Shown here: positions 11,729 to 24,420 of the stretch, one piece after another
How positions within the stretch are numbered: the first letter of the stretch is position 1
How the letters are laid out: each line of letters starts with the position of its first letter
Source: Aquilaria yunnanensis
Lineage: Eukaryota; Streptophyta; Magnoliopsida; Malvales; Thymelaeaceae
NCBI GenBank assembly: GCA_039654915.1
Contig: CM077593.1
Coordinates: forward strand, 74,814,501-74,878,500
Direction: 5' to 3'
DNA: 64,000 bases
Translations under genes and position numbers: made by a program
Notes under the pieces: model-generated
Seen by the model: only the letters and a program-made list of their open reading frames with translations
What the model was told of the DNA's origin: nothing
Databases searched by the model: none

Positions 11729-14210
11729 TGTTGCCCACTCTGGGGTAGTCCAATTATGGTGCCAAAATTGTGCATTTAAAACTCCCAGGGTTGGTATGTT
11801 TTGTAGGCCATCAGAATAATACCCTTAGTATGCATACCCAAGTGGCCCTCTTGGGCACTATGTAAATGCATGCATATTGGTCCAACCATTACACACATAT
11901 TCACATTTTATGCACACCATGGCAGCAAGGAAGAAAAACACTAGCATAGGTCTTAATCTTGGCTACCACACATTAGGCAATCTTATTAAATGTAAGTGAC
12001 TAGCCACTGCACCTAAAACTCCTTCCAAAAAAATGTATTAATCTAGCAATGTAACCCCCTATTTTCTTTGCTTCATTAGCTAGTAGAGTCTTTATGCAAA
12101 CCAAGGAATTTTGTTTTACATCAATAGCCCACCTATGGACCAAGTTATAGATTTTTTAAGTTGGTTACAAAATTCTAACCAAATGAACAGTAACTTAGCC
12201 AACTTTTCAATGTCATATCTTCGGCTATAGTGGTCCAAATTTAGACATAACAAATCCCAGTTTAACCTCTAGATGTGTTCTAGGTATGGACAAAATTTCA
12301 TACCAGGATTTATTCTACACATGGAGATATTAAATCTTTGGTGCAGGCTCAAAAATTTGACCACTTTTGGACCATTTTGCCCATACAAATTTTCCAAACC
12401 ATGCAAACACTCCATTCACAAGGGGTAAGCCCTCCAAGGCTATCCCATATATGTCCAAGACACATAGGAATTACATGCTTTTGCATCTAGTAAAAATATG
12501 TGGCCAAAACAGAATTTACAAGTAAGCAGCCTATCATTCACACTTAGGCAGCTTTGCACCACATCACATACATAGCCAAAACATTGCTCAAATCTTCACA
12601 TAATTGTCTCATTTTACATACACTACATGTACATGCATACATGCACCACATAATGGTATTAAATCAGCTAAATACGCACCCTAAGTTACAGGAGTACCTG
12701 AGATACAATGGACTTCAGAAACAGGATGCGGGACAGCTGTTGCATAACACAATAAGCACCATCACTAAAAATACCAAATGTGCTCCCAAAATCACAAAAA
12801 TTTCCATATAACAACTAAACATATGGAATTTTAAGTACCTAAAAATTTAGAGCAAAACTAAATCCAAAAAGGTTAGTTTGAAGGTGATCTTTCAGCTAGA
12901 CATAAAATGACAGAATTGAGAGGAGTAAGTTTCATTGAGAAACTTAGTAAGGGTAACACTTGGATTCAATAGGCAATGTAACCATCATCAAAAACTGTAT
13001 CCAAAGACACTAAAACACAAAACCACAATGCATATATACAAAATATACCAACCAAATGCAGCAACCATTCACAACCATCAAACACATGAAATGCAGCAGC
13101 AACATATACCTTAGGTTAGTCCATAAAACATGCAATAAACTTAAGTAAATCACTATGGTAACCCTCCTCAAGTTTAAGCATGGTCTTAGGATAGTTTTAA
13201 CACTAGTTAGTACTAACTTTGGGCTCTAGAAACCCCAATTTTCAATGTCATCACTGTGCACTTCACACTAGGTCACAAAACCTTCAATAAGTGCACTCCC
13301 CTCACTAAGCTTGGTTCATCAAGCTCATAGCTCTCTTCCAAGCTTAGCCCTACCTCCATGGATGCTTGAAAATATAGTAAACAATCCATGAGATCAATAG
13401 AACCCTTATCTTGATGGGTATGCTAAAATTGGAGCTTGATCCTAGGTGGACTCAAGTCTTAGCACCACATAGCTTCTGATTGCCCTTTCTTGCCTTCAAT
13501 TTCAAGTAGCTTTAAGTTTGAAGGTATGGTGGCTATGGAGGAAATGTGGAGGAGGGTGGGCTGCATCCCTTTGTTGGTATGGCCGAATATGAGAGAAGAA
13601 ATGGTGGTCTTGACTACTTAAATGGTCAAAAGTACACTAAACACACTTAAGTAGTCTTAACCTTGTCTTATGTCATTTTCCTTGCTATAGGACTATGGTT
13701 TCCTAATCTTAATCTCTTGGCCCACATTTGACCATCCTTATCTTGCTTTAGCAGCCCCTCCTTAGGTGGGATAACCCCACAATTTCACCAATTGACTTAA
13801 GTCAAAGACATACACATCTTAAGGCCTACATTAGAACACTTAGGTCCTTCATGCCATTTTGTGTTTTCTTTGTCCTTAGTTGTCTTCCATAAGCAATTTG
13901 GTCTGCCAATAGCACCTTCATACCATTCATATCCTTCTCATAACTATCCAATTCTCATTTGTGAGAGTTTTGCAATTGAGTACCCGAATTTCTAAAATCT
14001 TACAAAAAGTCCATAAGTTACTTGACAAACAACCAATCCTTAAGGCTTTTCTTGAGGGCCAAATTACTAGCATAAAACACTTTTAAGGAGGTGTTGGTCA
14101 TGCCTTTTACCCCCCACACTTCAATCACTATAATAAGAATTACACGATATAATGGGTTTTTTACCATTATGCCACACTTGTAATTCTCCCATTTTTGTGA
14201 GGTGGTAACA
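11729..14210. repeat. Solo LTR K1 (2482 bp)
   Basis: It starts TGTTGCCCACTCT and ends GGTGGTAACA, so the TGTT...AACA ends are inverted. The flanks are ATGAG (11724-11728) and ATGAG (14211-14215), a perfect 5-bp TSD. A second copy of the family, K2, sits at 45957-48418 in the same orientation and aligns over its whole length. No internal retrotransposon domain lies next to it, so it formed by recombination between the two LTRs of a full element. The family is not recognised. No polyprotein piece is attached and the transcriptional direction is not clear. Confidence 0.93.
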
Positions 14211-14215
14211 ATGAG

Positions 14216-15432
14216 TATGTGAAACACACTGAGTAGTCACGGTTAGTAATGCATAAGGATGGGTTAGATTGAACAGGGGCCTAAGTGCTTGGGAAGCAAG
14301 GTATAAAAATGAAGGTGGTTGTTCAGTAAGCATAAGAGTTGTAAGTCTTAGTTGTTGTAAGTGTGCATATAGTGCACTCGTGGGCAGCACTTAGAGTAGA
14401 ATGACTCAATGGACTTGGGGTGTTGAGAACCTTTCCTAACCGTTATTAAAATAGACTTAGGGTATGGCATAGGTTTTAAGTATGACTAAGTAGAGAGCTA
14501 AGATAGACCAAAAAAGATAAATGCTAAGGGTCTAATGGACTTTCTAAGAGAGCTAAAGCATTGTAAAGCCTAAGTATGGGGAATTCCAAGTGTACACCTG
14601 AAATGGTTAAGTGGCCAAAATGAGACCTTTAGGGAAATGGTTGTCATTATGTGGTTACATGAAAAATTTTAGACACCAAAGTCAAAAATAGTCTAGGCGT
14701 CACGAAGGTCATTATGATCTTAATGAACCAAGAAAAAAGGGCTAGTTTAGCCAAGAAAGCTCTTGCTGCCAAAGAACATCATATTGGTCAAGAAAAACTT
14801 AAAGGTTAAAGGAAATTAAGAACCATGTTAGGGTGCCTAAGTGGTCGGGCCGAGTCTGGCCAATTGGCTTGTGGTAGCCAAAGACCCTAAGTGTGGCAAA
14901 AGATTACCTAAAGGAGTCAAGGGACACCTCAAGGCTAAGAAATCCTATGGTAGTAAGTACCTCAAGTAATGAAGGACTACTTGTGGTGGCACAAGGGTGA
15001 GGTTCCATAAGCTATACCATGCTTAAAGTGCTAGATGGCTTAATGAAGTGTACTTGTGCTTAAGAGCATCATGTGATGGTGAGACTAAGATGAACCTAAG
15101 GTGGCTTAAGGGCCTAACCTAGGTTAAAAAGTTGTCTAGATGGTCTTAAGTCCATCAAGGAAAAAATGGCATGTAGTCTAAGAGATACTTGTTTTGTGGG
15201 GAGTCTTGTAAAACAAAGCTAAATGGTTAACCCCTGAAGTGTCTCTAAGAAAAGATTGTTTGATAAGCATCCTAAGGGGTTTCTTGACCCATAAGTCAAG
15301 AAACAGAGTAAGATATACTCATGGCTAAGATGCTATGGAACTAATAGTAAAGAGGGCCATGAGAAAAGTCAAGCTTGTGCATATGCTTAAAATCAAAAAC
15401 TTGGAGGATCAAATTTTTTAAGCAGGGAAGAA
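14216..15432. other. Degraded TAAG-rich repeat
   Basis: No gene seen. Words such as CTAAGTGG and CCTAAGG recur. The last 60 bases (GGAGGATCAAATTTTTTAAG, then a purine tract GCAGGGAAGAA) look like the very 3' end of a Tekay/Del-type retrotransposon just before its LTR. Confidence 0.4.
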
Positions 15433-17080
15433 TGTAAAGGCTCCCCTAGCGTGGGCATAGCTCAAGTAAGGAAAGGTAATTAAAATCCTTTGTAAGTACC
15501 TTAGCTTAATTTTAATTATGGACACTAATCAAGTTGGTAGTATTTTATATGGTTCCCAAGTCACTAAAGGCAAGTAAGGGTCATTGTTGGCAATTTGGTG
15601 ATTTTGCCCAAGTCAATGGAATTAGGTTCAAAACTGTAAAAATGACCTAAATATGCAATAAAATAGATGGCCAATGTTAGTGATAAAAGTTAATGGAAAA
15701 ACCTAAATAACAAAATTGGTAATTTAGAGCTAAGTGTAAGTATTTGAGCACCTAAGGCCTAAAGACTAGTTTAGGCTAAGTGAAGAGGGCTACATTGACT
15801 TTTGTGGGAATTAATAGGATGACCATGGAAATTCTAAGAATGGACAAGAAAGGATTGGGGGTTTAAGTGGCAAGTGGAGCAAAGTTGATGGAATGGATGA
15901 GAGTAAGATCGATTAAAAGGGGGTTTGACGTGGAAGAATGGCACTATTCCTTCATTTTCTCCCTAAAACCTATAAATTTATTTCCTCCACCATATATTCA
16001 ACTATCTAAAACCCAATTCTATGAATTCTTGATCAAAATGGAAGCCTCCAAATGGTATCTATCAAGCTCATGCTAGATTAAAGGTGTTTTGTTGTTATTG
16101 TGGGTTCTCTAAGAGTTTGAAGCATAAAATCAAGGTATAGTCCAATCAACTTGTTATAAATGGTTCTTGGTTGATTGGGTAAGTATAATTGGTCTTGCTC
16201 TAGCTAATTTAAATGCCCATGGTGAAGGATATTACATTGAACTTGAAGAATACTTGGGAGGAGCTTATAGTGAACAATGCTCCAATTTTCTTGGAACTAG
16301 CATAAATGGAGTTGAGGAAATGGATTTTAAGTGTTTTTTTACTCATCCCTAACACATTTGATTTTATCTGAGCTAGGACATAAGAATTTGGCAATTGGAA
16401 TTCTGTTTGTTGAAAAAGGATCAAAGAAAGAAGCAAAAAATGGTGAATAAATGGCATAGGGTGTAGGGGCCTTGCACCGTAGCCCAACCCTAAGCTGGAG
16501 CACGTAGCCCCATCATGCCCTCAGTTCCACAGCCCCAAGCAGCACTACAGCACCAAAGGGCACATCCTGAAGCCAAGAAAAGTGGCCATTGGTGCTTACA
16601 CTTTGGCTTGACCTGGGAAGTGTTTCTAACCTTCCTAAAGGGTCCCTAAGTTTCCTTGAACATTCCTAAGGCATAAGAAAATGTCAATTTAAAATTAAAA
16701 CCACTCCCCAGTAACTTAATGCATTAAAAGTTAGGAAACTAAGGCAATGTGGCTAAGTCACCAAATACCTTGAGTGCTAAGTTTCATATGGTGGATAAGT
16801 GAGGATTAAAATTTCAAAATCAGTTAAAAGAGAGGTCATGGTACTCAAGAGTCATTGTAAATCCTAGTGAAGTCCACAATGTGCACTTAAGGATGGCCTA
16901 AACAGGCAAAAAAAGGCTAAACATGGGGGTGGTATCCTAGTTACCTAAGTTGGATATTTTATGAACACTAAGAATACCCTAATTGGATTAAATCAATCTT
17001 TCTAAGCTTTATAAAAGTGTCACTTGGTAATTAAGTTACTATAAAAAGGGGTAGTATGAGGTGATTAAGGAATTCGAGCT
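15433..17080 (+). repeat. Probable LTR of a Tekay/Del-type chromovirus
   Basis: A purine tract is followed by TGTAAAGGCTCCCC, close to the TGTAACACCC start usual for Del/Tekay LTRs. A TATA-like CCTATAAATTTATT lies near 15969, followed by a transcribed-looking region without long frames. No partner LTR or TSD was found, and the right edge is set only by where element E pol homology begins, so it is approximate. Confidence 0.4.
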
Positions 17081-17084
17081 AAGT

Positions 17085-19992
17085 ATGGTGGCCAACAAGC
17101 TAAGTGCCTTAAGGTGCAAGGTAGGCACTAAGTGTGGGGTTGGGGCACCTACCAAACCTGTACAACGCTAAAAGAATATACCAATCCTCTATCCAAAGTC
17201 AAATACTTACAAAAGGTAAGGTCTTCTATTTCACAAATCCTATTGTTCTATTAAACTAAAATTTAGGGTCACTGTAAACAACCAGATCCTTAACTCCAAT
17301 CGGTGGAGCCATTAGGAGTTCAGAAACTAAGGCCTCATTTTTGCCACATTATTGGTTACTACTAAGCCAAACTTATCTTCCTAGCCACCTCTATTCCCAG
17401 TAGACCCTTGAGAACTACTCCAGTACCTTGGTACTTTTGCCCAAATGCCCCATTTACAAACAAGTGTTAATCAAGTTGGCAATCCTAAGAATGCTCTACC
17501 TTAATGAGCTCCTATAAGTCTAGGACATCTTTACAATGAAGTCTACCAATGCCTATGCCTTGATGCTATTCAAGGGTCACAATGTGTGTCAAACTCACTT
17601 AACCTGACATAGCTTTTCTCTAGTTACCTTAAATGGTAAGGCTCTAAAAAGATTTCCAAAGGGAAAGGTTTGTTTGTACTCGAATTGTATACATTTAAAA
17701 ATAAAGCAACAACCTTCGACTGATGACAATTAAGATTAAGATGACCTTACGGATAGCTGGATATTTGACCTCCTCCCTGGAAGGTCCAACTGATGTGGTA
17801 CATAGGCCACTATTGTGCTCCATCTTCTCTAACCAACATCATGCTAATCGCCTAGGAGGATACTTCCAAATAAAGGAACAATGGGCCCTGACAATTAGGT
17901 TACCGCAATGTAGTTAGCTTCTAGAAGAAATCCTTGATGCTCTTGAAGGCCTTAAGATGCTCATCGTCCCAATCAAAAGCCTCTTTTCTCTTGAGAATGT
18001 TGACGAAAGGCCTAGATTTATACCTAAACCTAAAGACAAATCATATAGGGTCCATCAATTGCTCCATGAGTCATTGGATACCTTATAGCTCTCCTAGGTA
18101 TGTATATTCAACACTATCTTCACTGTCTCTTGATTCACATTGATCCCTCGTTCCAAGACCAAGTACCCTAAGAACTTTCCTTCCCCAACTCCAAAAGGGA
18201 ACTTTACTTAATTCAGTTGTTTGTTGCAATGTTGAAGGTGCTAGAAGGTTTCTTGGAGGTTATCAATATGCTACTCCAAAGCCCTAATCCTGAGGATTAA
18301 GTGATCAACATAGACCTCCATATTCTATCAAGCTAATTCTTAAAAACATTATTTATGGGCCACTGAAAAGTAGCTCATGCATTCTCTAGTCCAAAGGGCA
18401 TCATCTAGTAACAATAGACCCCCCATAGTTGTGAAGGTTGTCTTCTCCTTATCGTCTAGGCTCATGGAAATTTGGTGGTAAGCACTAAAAGCATCCATGA
18501 AGCATGAAGCTCAATACCTTAAACTCTATAATAGATTCCACTAGCTGATCAATTGATTGTAGGGCTACATATTTTAGGACATGTTTTGCTCAAGTATGTG
18601 CAATCAACACACATCTGATAGGTCCTATTCTTTTTTTTTAGCCAATATTATGTTGGCCAGCCACTCTGATATAATCCTCATGTATGAACCTTAATCTCAG
18701 CTTTTTCTGGACCTATGTGTGAACATTTTCCAAATGTTCAACACTCAAGGGTCTTTTATAAAATTTGACTAGCCTAGTGTTCAAGTCAATCTCGAGCTTA
18801 TTGGACATCAACTATAGGTCAACTTCTATCATGTCACTAGGGGACCATGTAAACATATTTATATTAGCTTTGAAAAAGTAATCAAAAATTCTTTTACCTT
18901 ACTTGGAAGGCATTTACCACTTGAGTACTCGATCCAATGGTCAACTTCGCCTCCCCCAACTTGGTTGTAGGGATGAGCAGCAAAACCTTCTACTTGTGAC
19001 CTGTCGAATTGGGCTTGCTTTTCTTCTCCGAGGGTCCCCTCCCCCGTATCTTCTCTAACCAAGGACCCAAAAGTTGGGCCACATAAGACCTTTGGGCCTA
19101 ATCTTGGAGCCTGGGGCAAGTAATTTTTCACATCCCTTCAAGGTGTCACAAACATCAGCATCAGCAACCGTATATCTAACTGGATATGGAACTACACCTA
19201 AGTCGGTTGGGAAACTAAGACATTGCAAGCAAAGGGAATGTCCAACACTTAGAATTCCACCGTATGGGAAAGGCGTACATGATCTTAAGTTTCCAATATG
19301 AACCTAGTCAACATCAACAGTAGCATAATCATCCCCAATGTCACAAACTCATGCTTCCTCATGCTAAAGCTGGGTCCTTACATTGGTGTAATAAAATACC
19401 TCCTGATGTTGAGGGCATCCAAACTGTAACTGAAAATAACATTGACATTGGCCCCCCATCAATATAGACCCTCTTCACATTGTAATTGGTTAACCTAGCC
19501 ATGATTAGTAATAAATAGTATGCGAGCCCAGAATGCGAAACTAGTCTTCCCACTTTTGCTTCTACTAATGCATCACAGTCAAGGCACTTTGCATTTGGGA
19601 ACCTCCATCTATGTATGCCATTATCTTTACAGCCTTTGCCCCAATCCTTCAACCATGGCTCTAGTGTCCTATTTGACAGAGGAGGCATCACGGATAAACT
19701 CCCTACAAAAATTAAACTCCCTATAAGTTTACTTGTCATCCATAGTCCTTACGATACTTTTAGTATTTTTTTTCAGTCTTTTGGGAATATACTCATAATT
19801 GGATGAGGCCACTTGGTCACCATGTTCTTCTACTCCAAGGCAATAGAAAGCTTTCCTGGTCTCCCAAAGGGGAGTGAAGTTTTCATGGTCTCCTAAAGGG
19901 GAGTGCTCACTAGACTTAGTGGCATATCTCACTTCATCTTGTTGGGCTCTTGTTGCTTGCTTAATAGTCCTTCCCTGACCCCTTCTCCTCAT
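17085..19992 (-). pseudogene. Element E pol: Tat-clade Ty3/gypsy protease, RT and RNase H (relic)
   Basis: Reading the minus strand from high to low coordinates gives a Gag/protease junction and protease relic (about 19360-19740) with ARLTNYNVKRVYIDGG, where Asp-Gly-Gly stands at the active site. A linker at 18859-19131 follows. The reverse transcriptase (about 18280-18650) has an SFMDAF-like block, KEKTTFTTMGG and MMPFGLENA, and its catalytic motif reads YVDH instead of YVDD. The RNase H (about 17080-17500) has NEALVSELLMAPPIGVKDL, VVYSDPKF and YLTLDRGLVYSF. Stops and frame changes are frequent. No integrase is recognisable below 17080. The gag side continues at 21527 after the hAT insertion and beyond 57874 after element D. 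Confidence 0.75.
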
Positions 19993-20006
19993 TAAGGATG
20001 GCAATT

Positions 20007-20240
20007 GGGTGGGTCAGGTCAGGTTTAGGTCAGGTCATTCAGGGTCGGTCAAGTCGGGTTAGCATGAATCCAGTCCAGGTTGGGTTCAGGTCAAGTTATT
20101 TGGGTTCGGGTTGATTTCAAGTTGAGTTGATTTCGGGTTCGGGTTGGGTTGGGCCGGGTTTATTTGCGTTCGGGTTCACTTCAAGTCGGGTCAATTTTAG
20201 TCTCGGGTAACTTCAGGTCAAATTCGGGTCAACCTTTATG
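20007..20240 (+). repeat. hAT left subterminal GGGTT/GGGTCA array
   Basis: Words such as GGGTCAGGTC, CGGGTTGGGTTGGG and TTCGGGTTC repeat irregularly every 6-12 bases. Such arrays are typical transposase-binding subterminal regions of hAT elements. Binding here is inferred. Confidence 0.75.
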
Positions 20241-21219
20241 TTCACGTGGATTATTAGTGTGAAATCAAAACGATTGAATTTATTCAATTTTTTTAAAATT
20301 TAAATCAAATAATTTGATTTTTTGTGTGATTTAATTTAAATTAAATTCTCATTTTTCAGCATATTTAATTAAAATATTCATAAAAATCTTCTTCATTATA
20401 GTTTAGTACATATTTAAGTAATTTAACATTATTAGTAATATTTGATTGTTTTTCTAAACCCATACCCTTTAACTATCATTATACAGATTATTCAGATCTT
20501 CACTCAGCTATCACTCAGACATACACAATGACAATTTTGTTATGCTTATGTTTTAATGAATTTTCTTTGAAATTACAATGAAATGAAAATCAAGTTCATT
20601 ATCAGTGACTAAGTTGTAAAATTTAAAAATTTTGGGTGAAAGTGCAAAGATTTCAAAAATTTTAGGATCGATGTTGTAATTATTGTGGGCGACTAAATAA
20701 AATTTTTTAAAATTTAGGTACTTTATTGCACTATACTTAAAAGTATAAGGATGAATATTGTAATTTTAATAATTACCTATTAAGAACGTTAAACTTTCTA
20801 AATATAAAAATTACTTCTGTTGAAAAAATTCAAATATGGGATTCACTAAATATGGATGTTTCTTCCCCAAATAAGATACTTACAACATATAAAAGTCCTA
20901 AAAAAAATAGAAGTTACTAAATATGGAAATCCTTTCTCAAAATATGAAAATTATTAAACATGAATATCTTAAAAAAAAGAAATGAAATTACTAAATATGA
21001 AAGTCTCATCTCCAAATATGAAACTTACTAAATATGAAAGTACCAAAAAATGGAAGTTACTAATAACGGAATTCACCATTCTTAAATATAAGACATACTG
21101 AATACGAAAGTCTCAAAAAATGAAAGTTACTAAACACGAAAATCTCCATACTTAGGACTGAGTTAATATGGAAAATAATGAAAGAGGAAAGTTAAGGTTT
21201 AGGCTGAGGGTTAAAATCG

Positions 21220-21505
21220 AGTATTGTTGGGTTTAGTTATCGGGTCATCTCGGGTTCAGGTCAGGTCAGTCTCGGGTTTGGGTCATTTCGGGTTCGGGTC
21301 AATTCAGGCTCGGGTCATTTCGGGTTCGGGTATTTCAGGTTTGGGTCAGTTGAGTTCCGGTTTTCTCAGGTTTCCCTTTAATTGGGTTCAGGTTCAGGTT
21401 GGGTTGGGCACAGTCGGGTTCAGGTCGTTGACTTTTTTAGTCAAATCGAGTCAGGTCGGGCTTGGGTTCAGGTAGGTTGGGCCAGGTCATCGGGTCAAGT
21501 CTGAT
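21220..21505 (+). repeat. hAT right subterminal GGGTT/GGGTCA array
   Basis: The same word set as at the left end (TCTCGGGTTCAGGTCAGGTC and similar), also G-rich on the plus strand. The two arrays are therefore direct rather than mirror-image, although the terminal 12 bp are inverted. Confidence 0.75.
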
Positions 21506-21526
21506 TTTGCCATCCTTACTCCTCAT

Positions 21527-21796
21527 TATGGCAATTTTCACCCTCTATCTGAATGCAACGATAAGCCTTACTGTAGAACTTTTTCATGCTCTTTGGAGGA
21601 TTCTCCTGACCGAGAAAAATGTGACTTTAAGAAGACCCTTTCATCAAAGTAGCTCCATATCCAAAGGGAGGTTAAGATCTAGAGAGCCTCTAAATTAAAC
21701 CACCTTAAACAGTCCTAACATGCCTCCTTCTAATCTTGCTTGATGTCCAAAAGTTGGTTCACTATTTTCTATGCTGGGTAGCTTTCTATAAACTGC
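21527..21796 (-). pseudogene. Element E gag/protease-side fragment
   Basis: This is continuous with E across the hAT TSD on one side. Across element D (TSD ACTGC at 21792-21796 and 57869-57873) it joins the sequence from 57874. Only short decayed frames remain. It is assigned by position rather than by a strong motif. Confidence 0.6.
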
Positions 21797-21936
21797 TATT
21801 GACACCTAGTTTTGTTTGAGCACCAACTTTTGTTTAGTTTTAAGTTAGAAATTTTAAATTAGGAGCATTTTTTGTTTTAGGGGCAATTTGGTGTTTTTGG
21901 TCATTTTATAGCTTAGGAAGTTGGTAGGATTAGGAG
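21797..21936 (+). repeat. Element D 5' LTR, piece 1
   Basis: Matches the start of the 3' LTR at 55974-56110 (TTGACACC, then GGCATTTTTGTTTT-like, GGTCATTTTATAGCTTAG). The homology stops at the TSD of element F (AGGAG, 21932-21936). Confidence 0.9.
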
Positions 21937-22839
21937 TGATGCCCAGCAGCATCTTCGCTATATGACATGGTGAAGGCAGCAAGAACTCCTGGTAAGCAAA
22001 GAACACTTGGAGAAGGTGAATCCTAAGGAAGACCACCTGAAATGCTCAGAAAAATGAGGGTTAGGAGGTCCCCGAAGTGTTTTTCCGATAAAGGAGCCTC
22101 CAACGCCCAAGTAAGTGTTTCGGAAGCGGAAATGGAATGTAGAATCCAGGGAGATTCTAGCCTATGTTGTGCTTTTTTGTAGAGGAAGAGAAAAGTCCCC
22201 CCAGGGAGAAAGCCATTTCCTTAGTATATAAAGGAGAGAACGATCAATTCAGATTGTGACACATGTTTGGTCAGATTTAATCTGTACTTCTTGGGCGTGG
22301 GGACCTCCAGCCGTTTGTAGGCTCCTCGGGCCACGGTCTAGGGCCGAAATAGCCTTAGATGACAGGACGTGTGCAGTCACAGTACGTCACAGCATGTATG
22401 AGGGTGGCGTGTAGCCCCTGTAGACGACATGTCAAAGGCTCATTAAATGCTTTTGCTATACTCCGAGGCTCCTCTGGTTAAGGTCACCCATCGGACCAAG
22501 GGTCTTTCTTCCGAGGTTTCCTCAATAGCTCAGGGATTTTCTTAACCCTGAAGGTTCTCCTTCGGGGGTGTTCTCTCCTGCCAAAGACGGCTGGTCTCCC
22601 CCCCCCCCCCCCCCGAGGCTGGTTCAAAAGCGCTACCGAGGTTAGTGCGCACTTTCTTCCCGAGGTCAGCAATGTCATTCTTAGGGGAGTTGATGGACTC
22701 CCAAGGCCGTGCGCTAGGGGTGCCAGGCCCCTCCTTCCGAGGTCGATGTCTCTCCTCGTGCGGGTGGCACTCTGCTTCTTAGGCGCGGCACTTTGACTGA
22801 AGCTCCTATGTTTGGAGGACGATAGTACTTCGGCAATCA
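21937..22839 (-). repeat. Element F 3' LTR (903 bp)
   Basis: On the minus strand it starts TGATTGCCGAAGTACTATCG at 22839 and ends GATGCTGCTGGGCATCA at 21937. It contains a 17-C run near 22598-22614 where the partner has CCCCCCGCCCC. A TATA-like element is present in the ~22220 region on the minus strand. Confidence 0.92.
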
Positions 22840-22855
22840 CATGCCCCCCTCAGAA
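22840..22855 (-). other. Element F polypurine tract
   Basis: The minus strand reads TTCTGAGGGGGGCATG immediately before the LTR. This identifies the left LTR as the 3' LTR and confirms the minus orientation of the element. Confidence 0.85.
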
Positions 22856-23345
22856 AGTCGAGGTGGAGACTTTGACTACATATTCTGGAGGCACCTTATA
22901 GATCTTGGAGTGGGATGCCTTTTTGCAAAAAGACATACTTTGGGGCTTGAAGGCGCGCACCCTACCCGTTCGGGTATTATTCCTTGCTCCCAGGTCAATC
23001 CCTTGGTGTTCCCGAGATGCCAAGTCTCTTTATTTCTACTTTTTCCGCTGTAGGTCACTAGACCGTCGTGTCTCGTAACCAAGCATGTCAGTCTGGAGCA
23101 ATGTGCCCGGATTTTCGGCGTCGCAGAAAACGTGTCCCTTGGTTCACACGCTGGTTGACACGCGGCACGCAACGATTGGGGGAGGTCGCATCGGTCACAG
23201 GAGCCAGGCCCTGGGTGACATGTGTCATGCGGCGGTTGGAGGTGGCTTCCTCGGTTATACCAGCCGCATGTTTTCGCCTTCAAAAAGCAATTATGGAAAC
23301 GATTCGCCTTCGCGCAACAGTTGTGGCAGCTAGCCTTCCTCAGTC

Positions 23346-23353
23346 TATATAAA
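23346..23353 (+). promoter_or_regulatory. TATA box of the antisense gene in element F
   Basis: TATATAAA in the context CAGTCTATATAAACCTTCCT, followed by a pyrimidine-rich leader (CTTTCTTCTGCTTTTGCTCC). It lies about 250 bp ahead of the ATG at 23599, on the strand of the antisense gene and opposite to the element's own transcription. Confidence 0.55.
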
Positions 23354-24420
23354 CCTTCCTCCCGTCACAAGCCCCATTTGCTTTCTTCTGCTTTTGCTCC
23401 AAGCTCTCTCTGTTTTTGAGCTTTTTGCGGCGGTGTTAGCGGCGAAGCAATTTCAGGCCACCACTTACGATGGCGTCTTCTAATCCAAACTTCGGCAAGA
23501 CCTTCGGTGGGTTTCTTTTTTAGCTTCCTGAAGTCGATTTTACCTCTCCCGAAGTCCCTTTGCTCTTTTCCGAGATCTTTCTTTTTCCTTTCCCGAACAT
23601 GTCTTCTCCTGCCCCCCTTGCGTCTGTCGACCCTATTCCTGAGAGCTGGACGCCTCTCATGTCTCACCCTTGTTGCTCCACCCCAAAAAAACTAACGAAG
23701 TGGACAACCAAGTTCTTCCTCCCTTCTTACGCCACCACCAGATTACCTCATCTTGGGCATTTTAGTTTTATAAATAGGAAGGATGAGATTACCGTTTTCT
23801 GTGCCCAACTGAAGGCCGGACTTCGGTTTCCTCCTCACCAGATGATTTGCGACTTTTGCCAGTTCCATGGCATAGCCGTGAATCAACTTCCTCCTAATTC
23901 ATATTGCTATTTTAATGCCTTTCTCTGCATGTGTGGGGCCTTCAAAATATAGCCCCATTTTATTTTGTTCATGCAGTACTACAAGCTCTATCCGGTCTCG
24001 AAGGGTGGCTTTTATTTCATGCTACCTCGGGGATCTGGGAGCAAGAAATATATGTTCACCTTCGACACTAAAGATAGTTGGTGAGGGTGGCAAAGAAATT
24101 CTTTTTCCTGAAGGTGGACGAGGCTTGGTCGTACATGCCGACTAAGTGGGCTCGGGGCAAGCTGGTGACGGATGTCGGGGACCCCAAAGAGCTGCTAACT
24201 CCTGAGTTGGCGGCGAGGTTTGCGGACCTCGACAGCCGTTTTCGGGCTATCGCTAACTGGGATCCCGAGGTCCCTTCACACTCCTTATACCCCTTCCCCA
24301 TCAGATGGCAGTTTATGACCGATGAGGTCCTTCGGGAGCTAGGGGTTATTAAGGAGCACAAGAAGTCTTGGCTGGTGATGCTCCTTCGGAGGGAGCTTAT
24401 CTATAAAGCCCTTTACGAAA

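Larger units (their letters stand above)
19993..21518. mobile_element. Non-autonomous hAT transposon (1526 bp)
   Basis: The ends are perfect 12-bp inverted repeats, TAAGGATGGCAA at the left and TTGCCATCCTTA at the right. The flanks are CTCCTCAT (19985-19992) and CTCCTCAT (21519-21526), a perfect 8-bp TSD, diagnostic of the hAT superfamily. There is no transposase frame, and the AT-rich interior (about 20280-21180) has only short frames. Both ends carry arrays of GGGTCAGGT/CGGGTT words. It inserted into element E, whose sequence resumes directly after the right TSD. It would need a transposase supplied from elsewhere. Confidence 0.93.

Noticed and set aside
15867..16352. Short plus-strand frames at 15867-16076 and 16167-16352 as a host gene
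   Set aside because: They lie within the LTR-like block after a TATA-like element and have no recognised domain. There is no splice-linked continuation.
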